Origin: Stutzerimonas stutzeri SDM-LAC
Lineage (GTDB): Bacteria > Pseudomonadota > Gammaproteobacteria > Pseudomonadales > Pseudomonadaceae
DNA: 53,122 bases
Assembly: GCF_000235745.1 (NCBI RefSeq)
Contig: NZ_AGSX01000180.1
Location: 1-53,122, forward strand
Reading direction: 5' to 3'
Part shown: one piece after another, positions 1 to 8,336 of the stretch
Layout: each line of letters starts with the position of its first letter
Position numbering within the stretch: the first letter of the stretch is position 1
Notes under the pieces: generated by a model
Seen by the model: the letters and a program-made list of their open reading frames with translations, nothing else
The model's database searches: none
What the model was told of the DNA's origin: nothing
Program-made: the position numbers and the translations under genes

Positions 1-36
1 CGAAGGTCGGGGGTTCGACTCCTCTCACCGGCACCA
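1..36 (+). tRNA. tRNA, 3' end only
   Basis: The window opens inside a tRNA gene. Visible are a T arm (GGGGG, loop TTCGACT, CCTCT; two G-U pairs), the 3' acceptor strand CACCGGC, a discriminator A and an encoded CCA at 34-36. The 5' acceptor strand would be GCCGGTG, but it and the anticodon lie outside the window, so the amino acid cannot be assigned. A terminator-like hairpin follows directly. Confidence 0.85.
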
Positions 37-44
37 ATGAAATC

Positions 45-71
45 AAGGCTCACAGCGATGTGGGCCTTTTT
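45..71 (+). terminator. Rho-independent terminator after the tRNA
   Basis: AAGGCTCAC and GTGGGCCTT pair over 9 bp (one G-U) around the loop AGCGAT and lead into a run of T. It starts 8 bases after the CCA end, as expected for a tRNA transcription unit that ends here. Bases 72-226 show no gene. Confidence 0.75.
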
Positions 72-226
72 CATTTCCTAAGGGTAATTGCGCGGCGCTC
101 CGCGCTGGGTTGCTGTTTCAGAAGCGGAAAAGCGGCTGATTGCCGAGCGCCTATTGGGAAAAGAATAAGACTTCTCGTCTGGAAGCCGGATAATAGCGAT
201 CAAATGTATCGCTCTGGTAATCCCGC

Positions 227-2431
227 ATGGAAATCAAGGTTAATTTTCTCGACAACCTCAGGCTCGAAGCCAAGTTTGATGATTTCACGGTGGTCGCCGA
301 TCAACCGATTCGTTACAAGGGCGATGGTTCGGCACCGGGGCCGTTTGATTATTTTCTGGCTTCATCGGCGCTATGCGCAGCGTATTTCGTGAAGTTGTAT
401 TGCCAGACCCGCAGTATTCCGACCGAGAACATTCGGTTGTCGCAGAATAATATTGTCGATCCGGAAAATCGTTATAACCAGATTTTCAAAATTCAGGTCG
501 AGTTGCCTGCGGATATTTCCGACAAGGATCGCCAGGGGATCTTGCGTTCAATCGAACGCTGTACCGTAAAGAAAGTAGTGCAAACCGGGCCTGAATTCGT
601 CATCGAGGAAGTCGCGAGCCTGGACGCTGATGCCCAGGCGTTGCTGCTGCCCGGAACGGGGACAGAATCGAGCACTTATATTGTCGGTAAGGATCTGCCA
701 CTTGAGCAGACTATCGCCAACATGTCCGGCATCCTGGCGGATCTTGGCATGAAAATCGAAATCGCCTCGTGGCGCAATATCGTGCCCAACGTCTGGTCAC
801 TGCATGTTCGCGATGCCCATTCACCGATGTGTTTTACCAACGGCAAAGGCGCTACGAAGGAAAGCGCGTTAGCGTCGGCACTAGGTGAATTCATCGAGCG
901 ACTCAATTGCAATTTCTTCTACAACGACCAGTTTTGGGGTGAAGATATTGCCAATGCCGAGTTTGTCCATTATCCGAACGAGCGTTGGTTCAAGCCTGGC
1001 CACAAGGATGCGTTGCCGGCTGAGATACTCGATGAGTACTGCCTGGATATTTATAACCCTGATGGTGATTTACGCGGATCGCACTTATACGACACTAACT
1101 CTGGCAACACGGAACGAGGCATTTGCACCTTGCCTTTCGTACGCCAGTCGGACGGCGAAGCAGTTTATTTCCCCTCCAACCTTATCGAGAATCTGTATCT
1201 CAGCAATGGTATGAGTGCTGGCAACACTCTGGCGGAAGCCCAGGTGCAGTGCCTGTCGGAAATCTTCGAGCGGGCAGTAAAGCGGGAGATCCTTGAAGGG
1301 GAAATGGCGCTGCCGGATGTTCCCCAAGAGGTGCTGGCGAAATTTCCCAGCATCGTTGCAGGTATCCAGGGGTTGGAAGAGCAGGGCTTCCCGGTGTTGG
1401 TCAAGGATGCATCGCTGGGCGGACAATTTCCGGTCATGTGCGTGACCTTGATGAATCCGCGTACCGGTGGCGTATTCGCCTCATTCGGTGCTCACCCCAG
1501 CTTTGAAGTCGCGCTGGAGCGCAGCCTCACGGAGTTGCTGCAAGGTCGCAGTTTCGAAGGGCTCAACGATCTGCCCCAGCCGACCTTCGAAAGCAACGCG
1601 GTCACCGAACCGAACAACTTCGTTGAGCACTTCATCGACTCAAGCGGTGTGGTGTCGTGGCGCTTTTTCAGCGCCAGAGCAGACTTTGATTTCGTTGAAT
1701 GGGATTTCACTGCCGAAGGCGACGACGCCAACACTCAGGAGGCCGCAACCTTGTTCGGCATCCTTGAGGAGATGGGGAAGGAAGCCTACATGGCGATCTA
1801 CGAAGACCTGGGCGCAACGGCTTGCCGCATCCTCGTGCCCGGCTATTCCGAGATCTATCCGGTGGAGGATCTGATCTGGGATAACACCAACAAAGCGCTG
1901 CTGTTCCGTGCGGATATCCTGAATCTGCACAGCCTCGACGATGAAGGTTTGGCTGCACTCGTTGAGCGTCTGGAAGAAAGCGAGCTGGATGACTACACCG
2001 ACATCACGACGCTGATCGGGATTGAATTCGACGACAACACAGCCTGGGGGCAGCTCACGATCCTCGAGTTGAAGTTGTTGATCTATCTTGCCCTGCAGCG
2101 ATTCGAAGACGCCAAAGAGCTGGTTGAAGCCTTCCTTCAGTTCAATGACAACACCGTCGAGCGTGGTTTGTTTTACCAGGCCCTGAACGCCGTATTGGAA
2201 GTGGAACTGGACGAGGATCTGCAGCTGGAAGACTTCGAAATGAACTTCCGCAGGATGTTTGGCGATGCCCGGATGGATGCGGTGATCGGCTCGTTGGATG
2301 GCGGCGTGCGCTTCTTTGGCTTGACGCCTACCAGCATGAAGCTCGAAGGGCTCGATCGGCATCAGCGGCTGGTCGACAGCTACAAGAAGCTCCACACGGC
2401 GCGAGCCAATGCGATGGCTGCGTCCCGTTAG
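227..2431 (+). CDS. OsmC-YcaO fusion protein
   Basis: 734 residues. The N-terminal ~140 residues look like an OsmC/Ohr-type domain, with Cys50 in the ALCAAYF helix and Cys112 in a C-T-V-K-K-V segment resembling the two peroxidatic/resolving cysteines of that family. From about residue 150 it is a YcaO domain (GKDLPLEQTIANM, then NGKGATKESALASALGEF) carrying the SALGEFIER and CLSEIFER motifs of the ATP-binding fold, followed by a ~170-residue C-terminal region. YcaO proteins activate amide carbonyls with ATP; E. coli YcaO has been linked to RimO-dependent methylthiolation of ribosomal protein S12, but its reaction is unproven. The ATG at 227 has only a weak ribosome site. It stands alone, convergent with the next gene. 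Family assignment is firm; the substrate is unknown. Confidence 0.88.
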   Translation: MEIKVNFLDNLRLEAKFDDFTVVADQPIRYKGDGSAPGPFDYFLASSALCAAYFVKLYCQTRSIPTENIRLSQNNIVDPENRYNQIFKIQVELPADISDKDRQGILRSIERCTVKKVVQTGPEFVIEEVASLDADAQALLLPGTGTESSTYIVGKDLPLEQTIANMSGILADLGMKIEIASWRNIVPNVWSLHVRDAHSPMCFTNGKGATKESALASALGEFIERLNCNFFYNDQFWGEDIANAEFVHYPNERWFKPGHKDALPAEILDEYCLDIYNPDGDLRGSHLYDTNSGNTERGICTLPFVRQSDGEAVYFPSNLIENLYLSNGMSAGNTLAEAQVQCLSEIFERAVKREILEGEMALPDVPQEVLAKFPSIVAGIQGLEEQGFPVLVKDASLGGQFPVMCVTLMNPRTGGVFASFGAHPSFEVALERSLTELLQGRSFEGLNDLPQPTFESNAVTEPNNFVEHFIDSSGVVSWRFFSARADFDFVEWDFTAEGDDANTQEAATLFGILEEMGKEAYMAIYEDLGATACRILVPGYSEIYPVEDLIWDNTNKALLFRADILNLHSLDDEGLAALVERLEESELDDYTDITTLIGIEFDDNTAWGQLTILELKLLIYLALQRFEDAKELVEAFLQFNDNTVERGLFYQALNAVLEVELDEDLQLEDFEMNFRRMFGDARMDAVIGSLDGGVRFFGLTPTSMKLEGLDRHQRLVDSYKKLHTARANAMAASR

Positions 2432-2460
2432 TCGAAAGCCTGATCAAGCTGATGGCCCAA

Positions 2461-2542
2461 AGAGCCCGCGTGATTCAGGCCTGTGAAAACGCAGCGTGAT
2501 CGAGCGCAGTAGCTTTCACACAGCCTGATGATTGCGGGCTTT
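2461..2542. terminator. Long nested hairpin between convergent genes
   Basis: Three stacked stems: AGAGCCCGC/GCGGGCTTT (9 bp, one G-U), CAGGC/GCCTG (5 bp) and TGTGAAA/TTTCACA (7 bp), separated by a 6x6 internal loop and a small bulge, with a 25-base end loop. The plus-strand side ends in CTTTGTCTTTCTT. It fills the gap between the ends of the OsmC-YcaO gene and the pyruvyl transferase gene, so termination is the likely role, best for the plus strand. Confidence 0.6.
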
Positions 2543-2569
2543 GTCTTTCTTCTAGCGCGGCAGACTGAG

Positions 2570-3811
2570 TCAGTTCGCCGCTACAGCTTCCGGCTTGCGC
2601 TGTTCGTTGCGCGTCGCCTCTCCGCGACCGGGTGCTGCGTCGTAGAGCTCGATCATGTGATCGAGATTGGCCCGCACACGGCCCTTCATGGCTTCGACTA
2701 CAGCGCGTAGTTCGGCCCGTTGAGTGTCGCCAAATACATTGATCAGGTTGGTACCGATCTGGCTGATCTGCGGGACTTCTGCAAAGCCGCACGACTGCTT
2801 GGGTACCCAGGTCTCAAGAAAGCTCGACAGTTTGATCACTCGCTGTGGCAGCAATGCGATTTGGGGAACGGCGTAGGCCAGCGCGGTGATCGCGCCGTGC
2901 AGGCTGGTGCCGCAATAGAGCTTGCTGGTGGCGATGCAGCGGATGATGTCGTCGATGTTGCCGCTGTCGACACGGTAGGCGCGCTCGTCGCCGAGCAGGC
3001 TGTGCAGCTTGTCGAGCGGTTCGTCGTCAGAGTGGCCGGGCGCCTTACCGATGGTCAGCAGCGCAATCTTGAGGCCGGTGTTGACGTTGAGTTCGGTCAA
3101 TTGCTGAGCAATCGCCTCGATGCGTCGCTTGGCGTGGTGGTCAGAGATGTGGAAAACGATATGGCCGGGCTCGGCAGGCTCGGTCGGCTGCGGAAAAATA
3201 TCGGAGATCAGAATGGCGCTGTCTGGCACGAGGTTGTGTTCGACACCGAGCTTGTCCAATTCGGCCGATGTTTCCCGGTCACGCACCGACACATAGGTGC
3301 AGTCTTCGAGGTTGCGTTTGATTGCGTCATGTATAAGCGGCTTCTTCCGGCTGATCTCGTTACCGCCCACGCTGTTGTACATCACCTTGTAGCCCGGCAG
3401 CTCACGTTCGCCAAGGACCAGCGGGATGTCCGAAGGAATCGAGGTGAACAGACGGCTCAGGCGGATGAATGCTTTGTGCCCGATCAGATAGGGGCTGGCC
3501 TTGATCGGGTAGTAGATCGCCTGCGGAGCGAGGTAGCCGATGATGCTTTCCCATTGCGCCGTCAGGCATTCGCCACCGGCCACGATGAGCATCGTTTTGG
3601 CCTGCTGTCGGGTGGCGTCCAGCGCTTTTTTCAGCGGAATGGTCGGCAGCGCACCATAGCTGGAGAGATTGGATTTTTTGGTCGCCGCGATCAGTACCGA
3701 AAAGCGGCCGTCCGCCTCCAGGTAACGCTTGAGGACGATTGCAAAGAGCAGATCGCCATAGTTATGCCGGTCATAGGCTCCGTAGGCGATTACGTTTACC
3801 CGGTCAGTCAT
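2570..3811 (-). CDS. Polysaccharide pyruvyl transferase family protein
   Basis: 413 residues. The N-terminus has the G-x-x-N-Y-G-D signature (GAYDRHNYGDLLF, residues ~10-22) and the C-terminal half has the CGTSLHGAITALAYAVPQI stretch typical of the family (CsaB/WcaK type, GT-B-like fold). Known members transfer pyruvate from phosphoenolpyruvate as a ketal onto sugars of cell-wall or exopolysaccharides. The start overlaps the stop of the flippase gene by 4 bases (ATGA), so the two are translationally coupled. No other polysaccharide genes sit beside the pair, so the acceptor sugar is unknown. Some family members have other or no known acceptors, so the reaction is inferred from the family only. 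Confidence 0.85.
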   Translation of the reverse strand: MTDRVNVIAYGAYDRHNYGDLLFAIVLKRYLEADGRFSVLIAATKKSNLSSYGALPTIPLKKALDATRQQAKTMLIVAGGECLTAQWESIIGYLAPQAIYYPIKASPYLIGHKAFIRLSRLFTSIPSDIPLVLGERELPGYKVMYNSVGGNEISRKKPLIHDAIKRNLEDCTYVSVRDRETSAELDKLGVEHNLVPDSAILISDIFPQPTEPAEPGHIVFHISDHHAKRRIEAIAQQLTELNVNTGLKIALLTIGKAPGHSDDEPLDKLHSLLGDERAYRVDSGNIDDIIRCIATSKLYCGTSLHGAITALAYAVPQIALLPQRVIKLSSFLETWVPKQSCGFAEVPQISQIGTNLINVFGDTQRAELRAVVEAMKGRVRANLDHMIELYDAAPGRGEATRNEQRKPEAVAAN

Positions 3812-5079
3812 GGCGTCGGACTCCTTTCGATGTTCTTGAACTGCACGTAGAGCAGGGTGTTTTTGATCGCCAGCGCCACGGCGGTCGCAAAGCAGGCGCC
3901 GTTGACGCCGTAGCGCGGAATGAGGATCAGGTTCAGCGCTACGTTGATCACGCAGGCCGCGATGTTGTTGTGCAGATAACGCCGGTGATTGCCCGTCATG
4001 GTCATGAAAATGCCCAGCGGACCGGCGGCCAGGACGAAGAAATAGCCGATGGCGAGTACCAGCAATGGATAGATGCCTTGCTCGCGGTATTCGGGGCCGA
4101 ACACTGCAAGGATGTATTCGCGGAGCAGCCCGATGGCGAGCAGGATCATCAGTGCCAGCGCCAGCATGAAACGCGAGTACTTGCGGACGATGGAGAATGC
4201 CCCCGCGCGATCATTGCGCGCCCAGCGCTTGGAGATGTCCGGGGCGATGGTGCCGTTGATGATAAACAGCAGCGTGGTCGAGAGAGCGGCGATCTTGGCT
4301 GCGATGTAATAGATGCTGACTTCACTGGCTGAGCGCAGCACGCCGAGTAACAGCGTGTCGGACAGCTCGATGATGCTGTTCATGACAGCGATCAGCATCA
4401 GCGGTATGCAGAGGATGAGCATTTCTCGCCAGCCCAGCGCAGCTCCGGTTCCTGAGCGGGGCAGGCTGGCGCGGGCACGCCAGATCGATCCGAGAATGGC
4501 CAGCGCGAAGCTGAACGCAAAGCAGGCCACGACGGTGGTCAGGTCGCTGCCGGTGATCGCCACCAGCAGAAGAGTTAGTGCAGGCTGGAAGGCTGTTTGC
4601 CAGAACAGGCCTTCGCTGGTCTTGTGCTTGGCCTTCAAGGTCTCGCTGGCGATGCTCAGCAGCGACAGGCCAAGCGCAGTAACCCCAAACAGGACGGCGG
4701 CATGGACGAAATAGGCCTGTGTGGTCTCGGAGAAATACACCACCGCCAGGCCGATCAGGAATGCAGGTATGTTCATCAGTGCCGCGAGCATCAAGGCTCG
4801 GTCGAAGTACCTGCGCTGCTGGCCCTCGTGCAAGGAGGAGATATTTTTCAGGCAAGCAATGTCGAGACCCAGCCGGGCGAGCAGCGACAGGAAGATGCCC
4901 AGCGCCACGCAAAAGAACACGGTACCGGCCAGCTCCGGCACTAACAGTCGCGCCAACAGGATATTCAGGCCGAGCGTAGCGCCGGCGCCGCTGCCTTTTG
5001 TCACTACGAGTCGGGCGTATTTGACGAGGTCGGCTTTCATTCCAGGCTGGGGTGCGTCCGTGGCGTAGGCCGATTTCAT
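3808..5079 (-). CDS. Wzx-like polysaccharide flippase (MOP superfamily)
   Basis: 423 residues made almost entirely of hydrophobic segments, in the pattern of the 12-helix polysaccharide transporters (Wzx/RfbX, MOP superfamily). The N-terminal half includes LVVTKGSGAGATLGLNIL, the usual first transporter helix. Such proteins flip undecaprenyl-linked or other lipid-linked glycans across the inner membrane. A good ribosome site (AGGAG) lies 7 bases before the ATG at 5079. It is the first gene of a two-gene operon with the pyruvyl transferase. A pair of this kind without glycosyltransferases suggests that the glycan is assembled elsewhere, or that this is a remnant of a larger locus. Confidence 0.82.
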   Translation of the reverse strand: MKSAYATDAPQPGMKADLVKYARLVVTKGSGAGATLGLNILLARLLVPELAGTVFFCVALGIFLSLLARLGLDIACLKNISSLHEGQQRRYFDRALMLAALMNIPAFLIGLAVVYFSETTQAYFVHAAVLFGVTALGLSLLSIASETLKAKHKTSEGLFWQTAFQPALTLLLVAITGSDLTTVVACFAFSFALAILGSIWRARASLPRSGTGAALGWREMLILCIPLMLIAVMNSIIELSDTLLLGVLRSASEVSIYYIAAKIAALSTTLLFIINGTIAPDISKRWARNDRAGAFSIVRKYSRFMLALALMILLAIGLLREYILAVFGPEYREQGIYPLLVLAIGYFFVLAAGPLGIFMTMTGNHRRYLHNNIAACVINVALNLILIPRYGVNGACFATAVALAIKNTLLYVQFKNIERSPTP

Positions 5080-5417
5080 TCAATGCTCCTGCGGTCGCTA
5101 ATCGCGACAAAAGCCATGGCTGGCGTCCGGGTTGCTTCTACTGGTCAAACCCGATGCGCTGATCAAGCGGCTCGGACCTGGCGGCTGTATGCGGGCGCTT
5201 TCAGTCAGCGCGGGACTGAATTGGCGACTCCATCAAGAGCGTCAACGGCGTAGAAAGTTCCTCCGCCATGCGCCCGTCATGCTTAAGCCGGTCGACGCAT
5301 CGCGTGCTACGGAGGCTCTACATCGCCTCGCTCATCCCAGAAGGCGAACTCTTGCAAGCGAGGGTCGTCCCACGATTAACGGCTTCGGCTTTAATCAGAG
5401 CGAAAAGGGGAATGGCA
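5080..5417. other. Divergent intergenic region between flippase and yihY
   Basis: 338 bases with no convincing gene. It must hold the promoters of both flanking genes, but I see no hexamers good enough to name. A small inverted repeat (GTCGC/GCGAC, 5094-5108) lies 15-30 bases upstream of the flippase start. An open frame runs through 5268-5417 in frame with yihY, but it lacks a ribosome site and its residues are not YihY-like. Confidence 0.5.
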
Positions 5418-6287
5418 ATGCTGAATACGCGTGGCATCGGCAGCTTCGAGCTGTTGAAACGCACCTTCAAGGATTTCAGCAACGACGACATGACCACCTA
5501 CGCGTCGGCTCTGGCGTACCGAGCGATTTTTTCATTGTTCCCCTTTTTGCTATTTCTGATCGCGCTGCTGGGCCTACTGGATCTGCAGGAATTCTTTACC
5601 TGGCTGCGCGAACAGGTTGCGCTGGTGTTGCCGCCCGATGCGTTGGACTTGGTCAACCCTGTTATTGACGGAATGCAGGAGAAAAAAGGCGGTTTTCTTT
5701 CCTTCGGTATTCTCGTGGCGTTGTGGTCGGCCTCGGTCGGAGTCCGCTCGTTGATGAACGCCATGAACAAGGCCTACGACGTCGAGGAAGGACGACCGGC
5801 CTGGAAATTGGTTGTGCTTTCGGTTGTATACACGGTTGGCCTGGCACTGATTCTGCTGGCAACTGCGGCACTGATGATCGTCGGCCCGCAAGTTATCGAG
5901 TGGCTGGCTGATCAGGTTGGCTTGAAGGCGATCGTCGTCACGCTGTGGACCTGGCTGCGCTGGCCAGTTGTGGTGGTGTTGATGATGCTGGTGGTGGCGG
6001 TGCTCTATTACGTCACGCCCGATGTCGAGCAGGAGTTCCGCTTCATCACCCCAGGCTCGGTACTGGCTGTGATCGTTTGGATTGCCGCGTCTACCGGCTT
6101 CGGCTTGTATGTGCAGAACTTCGGTAACTACGACGCGACCTATGGCAGCATCGGCGCGGTTATCGTGCTGTTGCTCTATTTCTACATCTCAGCGGCAGTT
6201 ATGCTCTTCGGCGCTGAGCTGAATGCGGTGATCGAACATGCCTCCACAGAGGGTAAGGATGAGGGTGACAAGCGTGTCGACGGCTAG
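5418..6287 (+). CDS. YihY/BrkB family inner-membrane protein
   Basis: 289 residues from the ATG at 5418, chosen because AAAAGGGG ends 7 bases before it; an ATG at 5412 is in frame but too close to that site. The protein opens with LNTRGIGSFELLKRTFKDF, then ALAYRAIFSLFPFLLFLIAL, and has six strong hydrophobic segments, as in the YihY/virulence factor BrkB family. The family was once called RNase BN by mistake. Its role is unsettled, and a transporter or flippase-like envelope function is likely. It ends in a charged tail (EGKDEGDKRVDG). It stands between two glycan-related gene groups but on its own transcript. Confidence 0.88.
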   Translation: MLNTRGIGSFELLKRTFKDFSNDDMTTYASALAYRAIFSLFPFLLFLIALLGLLDLQEFFTWLREQVALVLPPDALDLVNPVIDGMQEKKGGFLSFGILVALWSASVGVRSLMNAMNKAYDVEEGRPAWKLVVLSVVYTVGLALILLATAALMIVGPQVIEWLADQVGLKAIVVTLWTWLRWPVVVVLMMLVVAVLYYVTPDVEQEFRFITPGSVLAVIVWIAASTGFGLYVQNFGNYDATYGSIGAVIVLLLYFYISAAVMLFGAELNAVIEHASTEGKDEGDKRVDG

Positions 6288-6463
6288 CGGGCAGATAGCG
6301 CAGATGCAACGGCGAACAACTGTCCGGGCCGGTGGTCCATTGATTTCATTGCAGAATCTTTCGGGTGGTGGTCTGGCTGCGGCCCTGCCAAGGGGCGCCG
6401 CTCACGGCTAGTTGGAACCGGCTCCGAAGGTTTTGCATCGAGACCTAACGGAGACGCTCCACT

Positions 6464-7579
6464 TTGCACATCGCCGACATGACCATGTTCTACGCACCTG
6501 CCAGCGGCGGCGTGCGTACCTATCTCGAGGCCAAACACCGGCGCTTGCAGCTATATGCCGGAGTTCGCCATAGCATCCTGGTTCCCGGTGAGAGCTATAG
6601 CCACAACGCGGGAATCTATCAGATTCCGGCACCTGCCCTACCATTCGGCAAGGGCTATCGGTTTCCCGTACGGCGCACACCTTGGCGTAATCAGCTGCGC
6701 TCTCTGCGCCCTGATGTGATCGAGGTCGGGGACCCCTACATGACGGCCTGGGCTGCTCTCGATGCCGGTCGGCGCCTGGACGTGCCGGTAATCGGCTTTT
6801 ACCACTCGGATTTGCCATTGCTGGTGAGCAACCGTATTGGCCGGTGGCTGGGCACCAACATGAACGGCTACGTTTCCAAGCTGTACAGCAGCTTCGACCG
6901 GGTACTGGCGCCGAGTCGCGTGATGGCAGAAAAGCTGACATCGCTGGGCGTCGATAATGTTTATGTACAACCGTTGGGCGTCGATCTGGATACCTTTCGG
7001 CCGAGCCTGCGTGACCCGGAGCTCCGCCGCGAACTGGGTCTTGCCGACGATGCGCGGTTGATGATCTTCGCCGGACGCGGATCGCGAGAAAAGAACCTTG
7101 ATGTACTGTTGGACACTGCACGGCGCCTGGGTGAGCCCTATCATCTCCTGCTGGTCGGTTCTGGCATGCCGCATCGCGTGCCATCCAACGTATCGGTGAT
7201 CGACCGCTTTTGTCCTGCCGCGGACGTGGCGCGCTACATGGCCAGCAGCGACGTGTTGCTGCACGCCGGAAACCAGGAAACCTTTGGTCTGGTGGCGCTC
7301 GAAGCCATGGCCAGCGGGATACCTGTAATTGCGGCTCGCGCCGGTGCGTTACCGGAACTGGTGCCGTTTCATACCGGTCGGCTCTGCCGCCCACTGGATG
7401 CCTCGGCGATGGCGCAGACCGTACGAGAGTTGTTCGAGGACGATCCGCGCCTGCTCGGGATGCAAGCCCGTCAGCATGTCGAGGCGCATCATGCATGGAA
7501 CGCGGTAGTTGCCGGCTTGCTGGCGCATTATCACGCCGTGTTGGGCACTGCTGAATTGCCGGTCGCCGTGCATGGCTGA
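6464..7579 (+). CDS. GT4 glycosyltransferase, TTG start
   Basis: 371 residues of GT-B fold. The start is TTG: GGAGA (6450-6454) lies 9 bases upstream and MHIADMTMFYAPASGGVRTY begins the usual first beta strand and glycine loop. The C-terminal domain has the retaining GT4 pattern GNQETFGLVALEAMASGIP (two glutamates 7-8 apart, contacting the nucleotide sugar). The sequence resembles the SqdX/MgtA branch, whose members glycosylate diacylglycerol lipids, but that placement is only by eye. The stop overlaps the next gene by 8 bases, making this the first gene of a three-gene operon with a deacetylase-like protein and a UPF0104 membrane protein, which suggests a lipid-linked sugar product. Confidence 0.86.
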   Translation: MHIADMTMFYAPASGGVRTYLEAKHRRLQLYAGVRHSILVPGESYSHNAGIYQIPAPALPFGKGYRFPVRRTPWRNQLRSLRPDVIEVGDPYMTAWAALDAGRRLDVPVIGFYHSDLPLLVSNRIGRWLGTNMNGYVSKLYSSFDRVLAPSRVMAEKLTSLGVDNVYVQPLGVDLDTFRPSLRDPELRRELGLADDARLMIFAGRGSREKNLDVLLDTARRLGEPYHLLLVGSGMPHRVPSNVSVIDRFCPAADVARYMASSDVLLHAGNQETFGLVALEAMASGIPVIAARAGALPELVPFHTGRLCRPLDASAMAQTVRELFEDDPRLLGMQARQHVEAHHAWNAVVAGLLAHYHAVLGTAELPVAVHG

Positions 7580-8336
7580 GCGCAGCTTGATGCTGGTGCT
7601 GCATGACGTGGCGCCCGAAACCTGGCCGGACTACCGGCCCTTTGTCGAAGCGGTCGACGCGCTGGGCCGGATCCCGATTTGCTGGCTCGTGGTGCCGGAT
7701 TTCCACCGCCGCAACCGGCTCGATGATCATGCGGAATTTCGACGGTTGCTGGATGCGCGGCTCGTGCGTGGCGATGAGTTGATCCTGCATGGTTGCTACC
7801 ACGTCGATGAGGCGCCTGCGCCGCGCACGCCACGTGACTGGTTCATGCGCCGCGTCTTCACCCATGAAGGCGAGTTCTACCCGCTGAGTCGGGAAGAGTC
7901 TGCCAGGCGTTTGCGCCATGGCATCGAACTGTTCGAACGCAACCAGTGGCCCCTGTACGGCTTCGTGGCGCCTGCCTGGCTGCTGGGGCCGGGGGCTCGC
8001 CAAGCGTTGGCGGCGACGGGCCTGACCTATACCAGCGACCCGGGCCACTTGTATTTGTTACCCGGCTACCGAGCCATAGCCGCGCCGGGCCTGGTCTGGA
8101 GTGCCCGAAGCGCCTGGCGCCGAGGCATGTCGCGGCTGGTCAGCGAGCGGATGCTCAACCGGCACCAGCAGGCGCCGGTGTTGCGACTCGGCTTGCATCC
8201 GGTGGATATGCGCCATCCGTTCTCGCGGCAGTACTGGCTGGATCTGTTGACCCGGCTGCTCGCGGACGGGCGCGAACCGGTGACGAAGAGAGACTGGCTT
8301 GGTCGCCACGTACTGACTTCGAGCGCCGCGGCATGA
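7572..8336 (+). CDS. DUF2334 polysaccharide-deacetylase-like protein
   Basis: 254 residues from the ATG at 7572, which overlaps the end of the glycosyltransferase (ATGGCTGA). MAERSLMLVLHDVAPETW begins the NodB-like barrel with the HD pair that usually gives one metal ligand and a catalytic aspartate. LILHGCYHVDE (H-G-x-x-H) supplies the two metal histidines, and LYGFVAPAWLLGPGARQAL is the next family block. DUF2334 proteins belong to the polysaccharide deacetylase clan, which removes N- or O-acetyl groups from sugars. No signal peptide is seen, so it would act on the cytoplasmic side, before export. The product of the upstream glycosyltransferase is the obvious candidate substrate; this is inference. 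Confidence 0.84.
   Translation: MAERSLMLVLHDVAPETWPDYRPFVEAVDALGRIPICWLVVPDFHRRNRLDDHAEFRRLLDARLVRGDELILHGCYHVDEAPAPRTPRDWFMRRVFTHEGEFYPLSREESARRLRHGIELFERNQWPLYGFVAPAWLLGPGARQALAATGLTYTSDPGHLYLLPGYRAIAAPGLVWSARSAWRRGMSRLVSERMLNRHQQAPVLRLGLHPVDMRHPFSRQYWLDLLTRLLADGREPVTKRDWLGRHVLTSSAAA

Noticed and set aside
2720-3850. 376-residue open frame on the plus strand
   Set aside because: Shadow of the pyruvyl transferase gene; no recognisable motif.
5132-5668. 178-residue open frame upstream of and into yihY
   Set aside because: Runs into yihY in another frame and has no ribosome site or known domain.
5418-6287. RNase BN (rbn) function for YihY
   Set aside because: That name came from a historical mistake; the true RNase BN is a metallo-beta-lactamase-fold RNase Z.
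6408-8048. 546-residue open frame on the minus strand
   Set aside because: Antisense to the GT4 and deacetylase genes; rich in Arg/Pro/His as in high-GC shadow frames, no family motif and no ribosome site.
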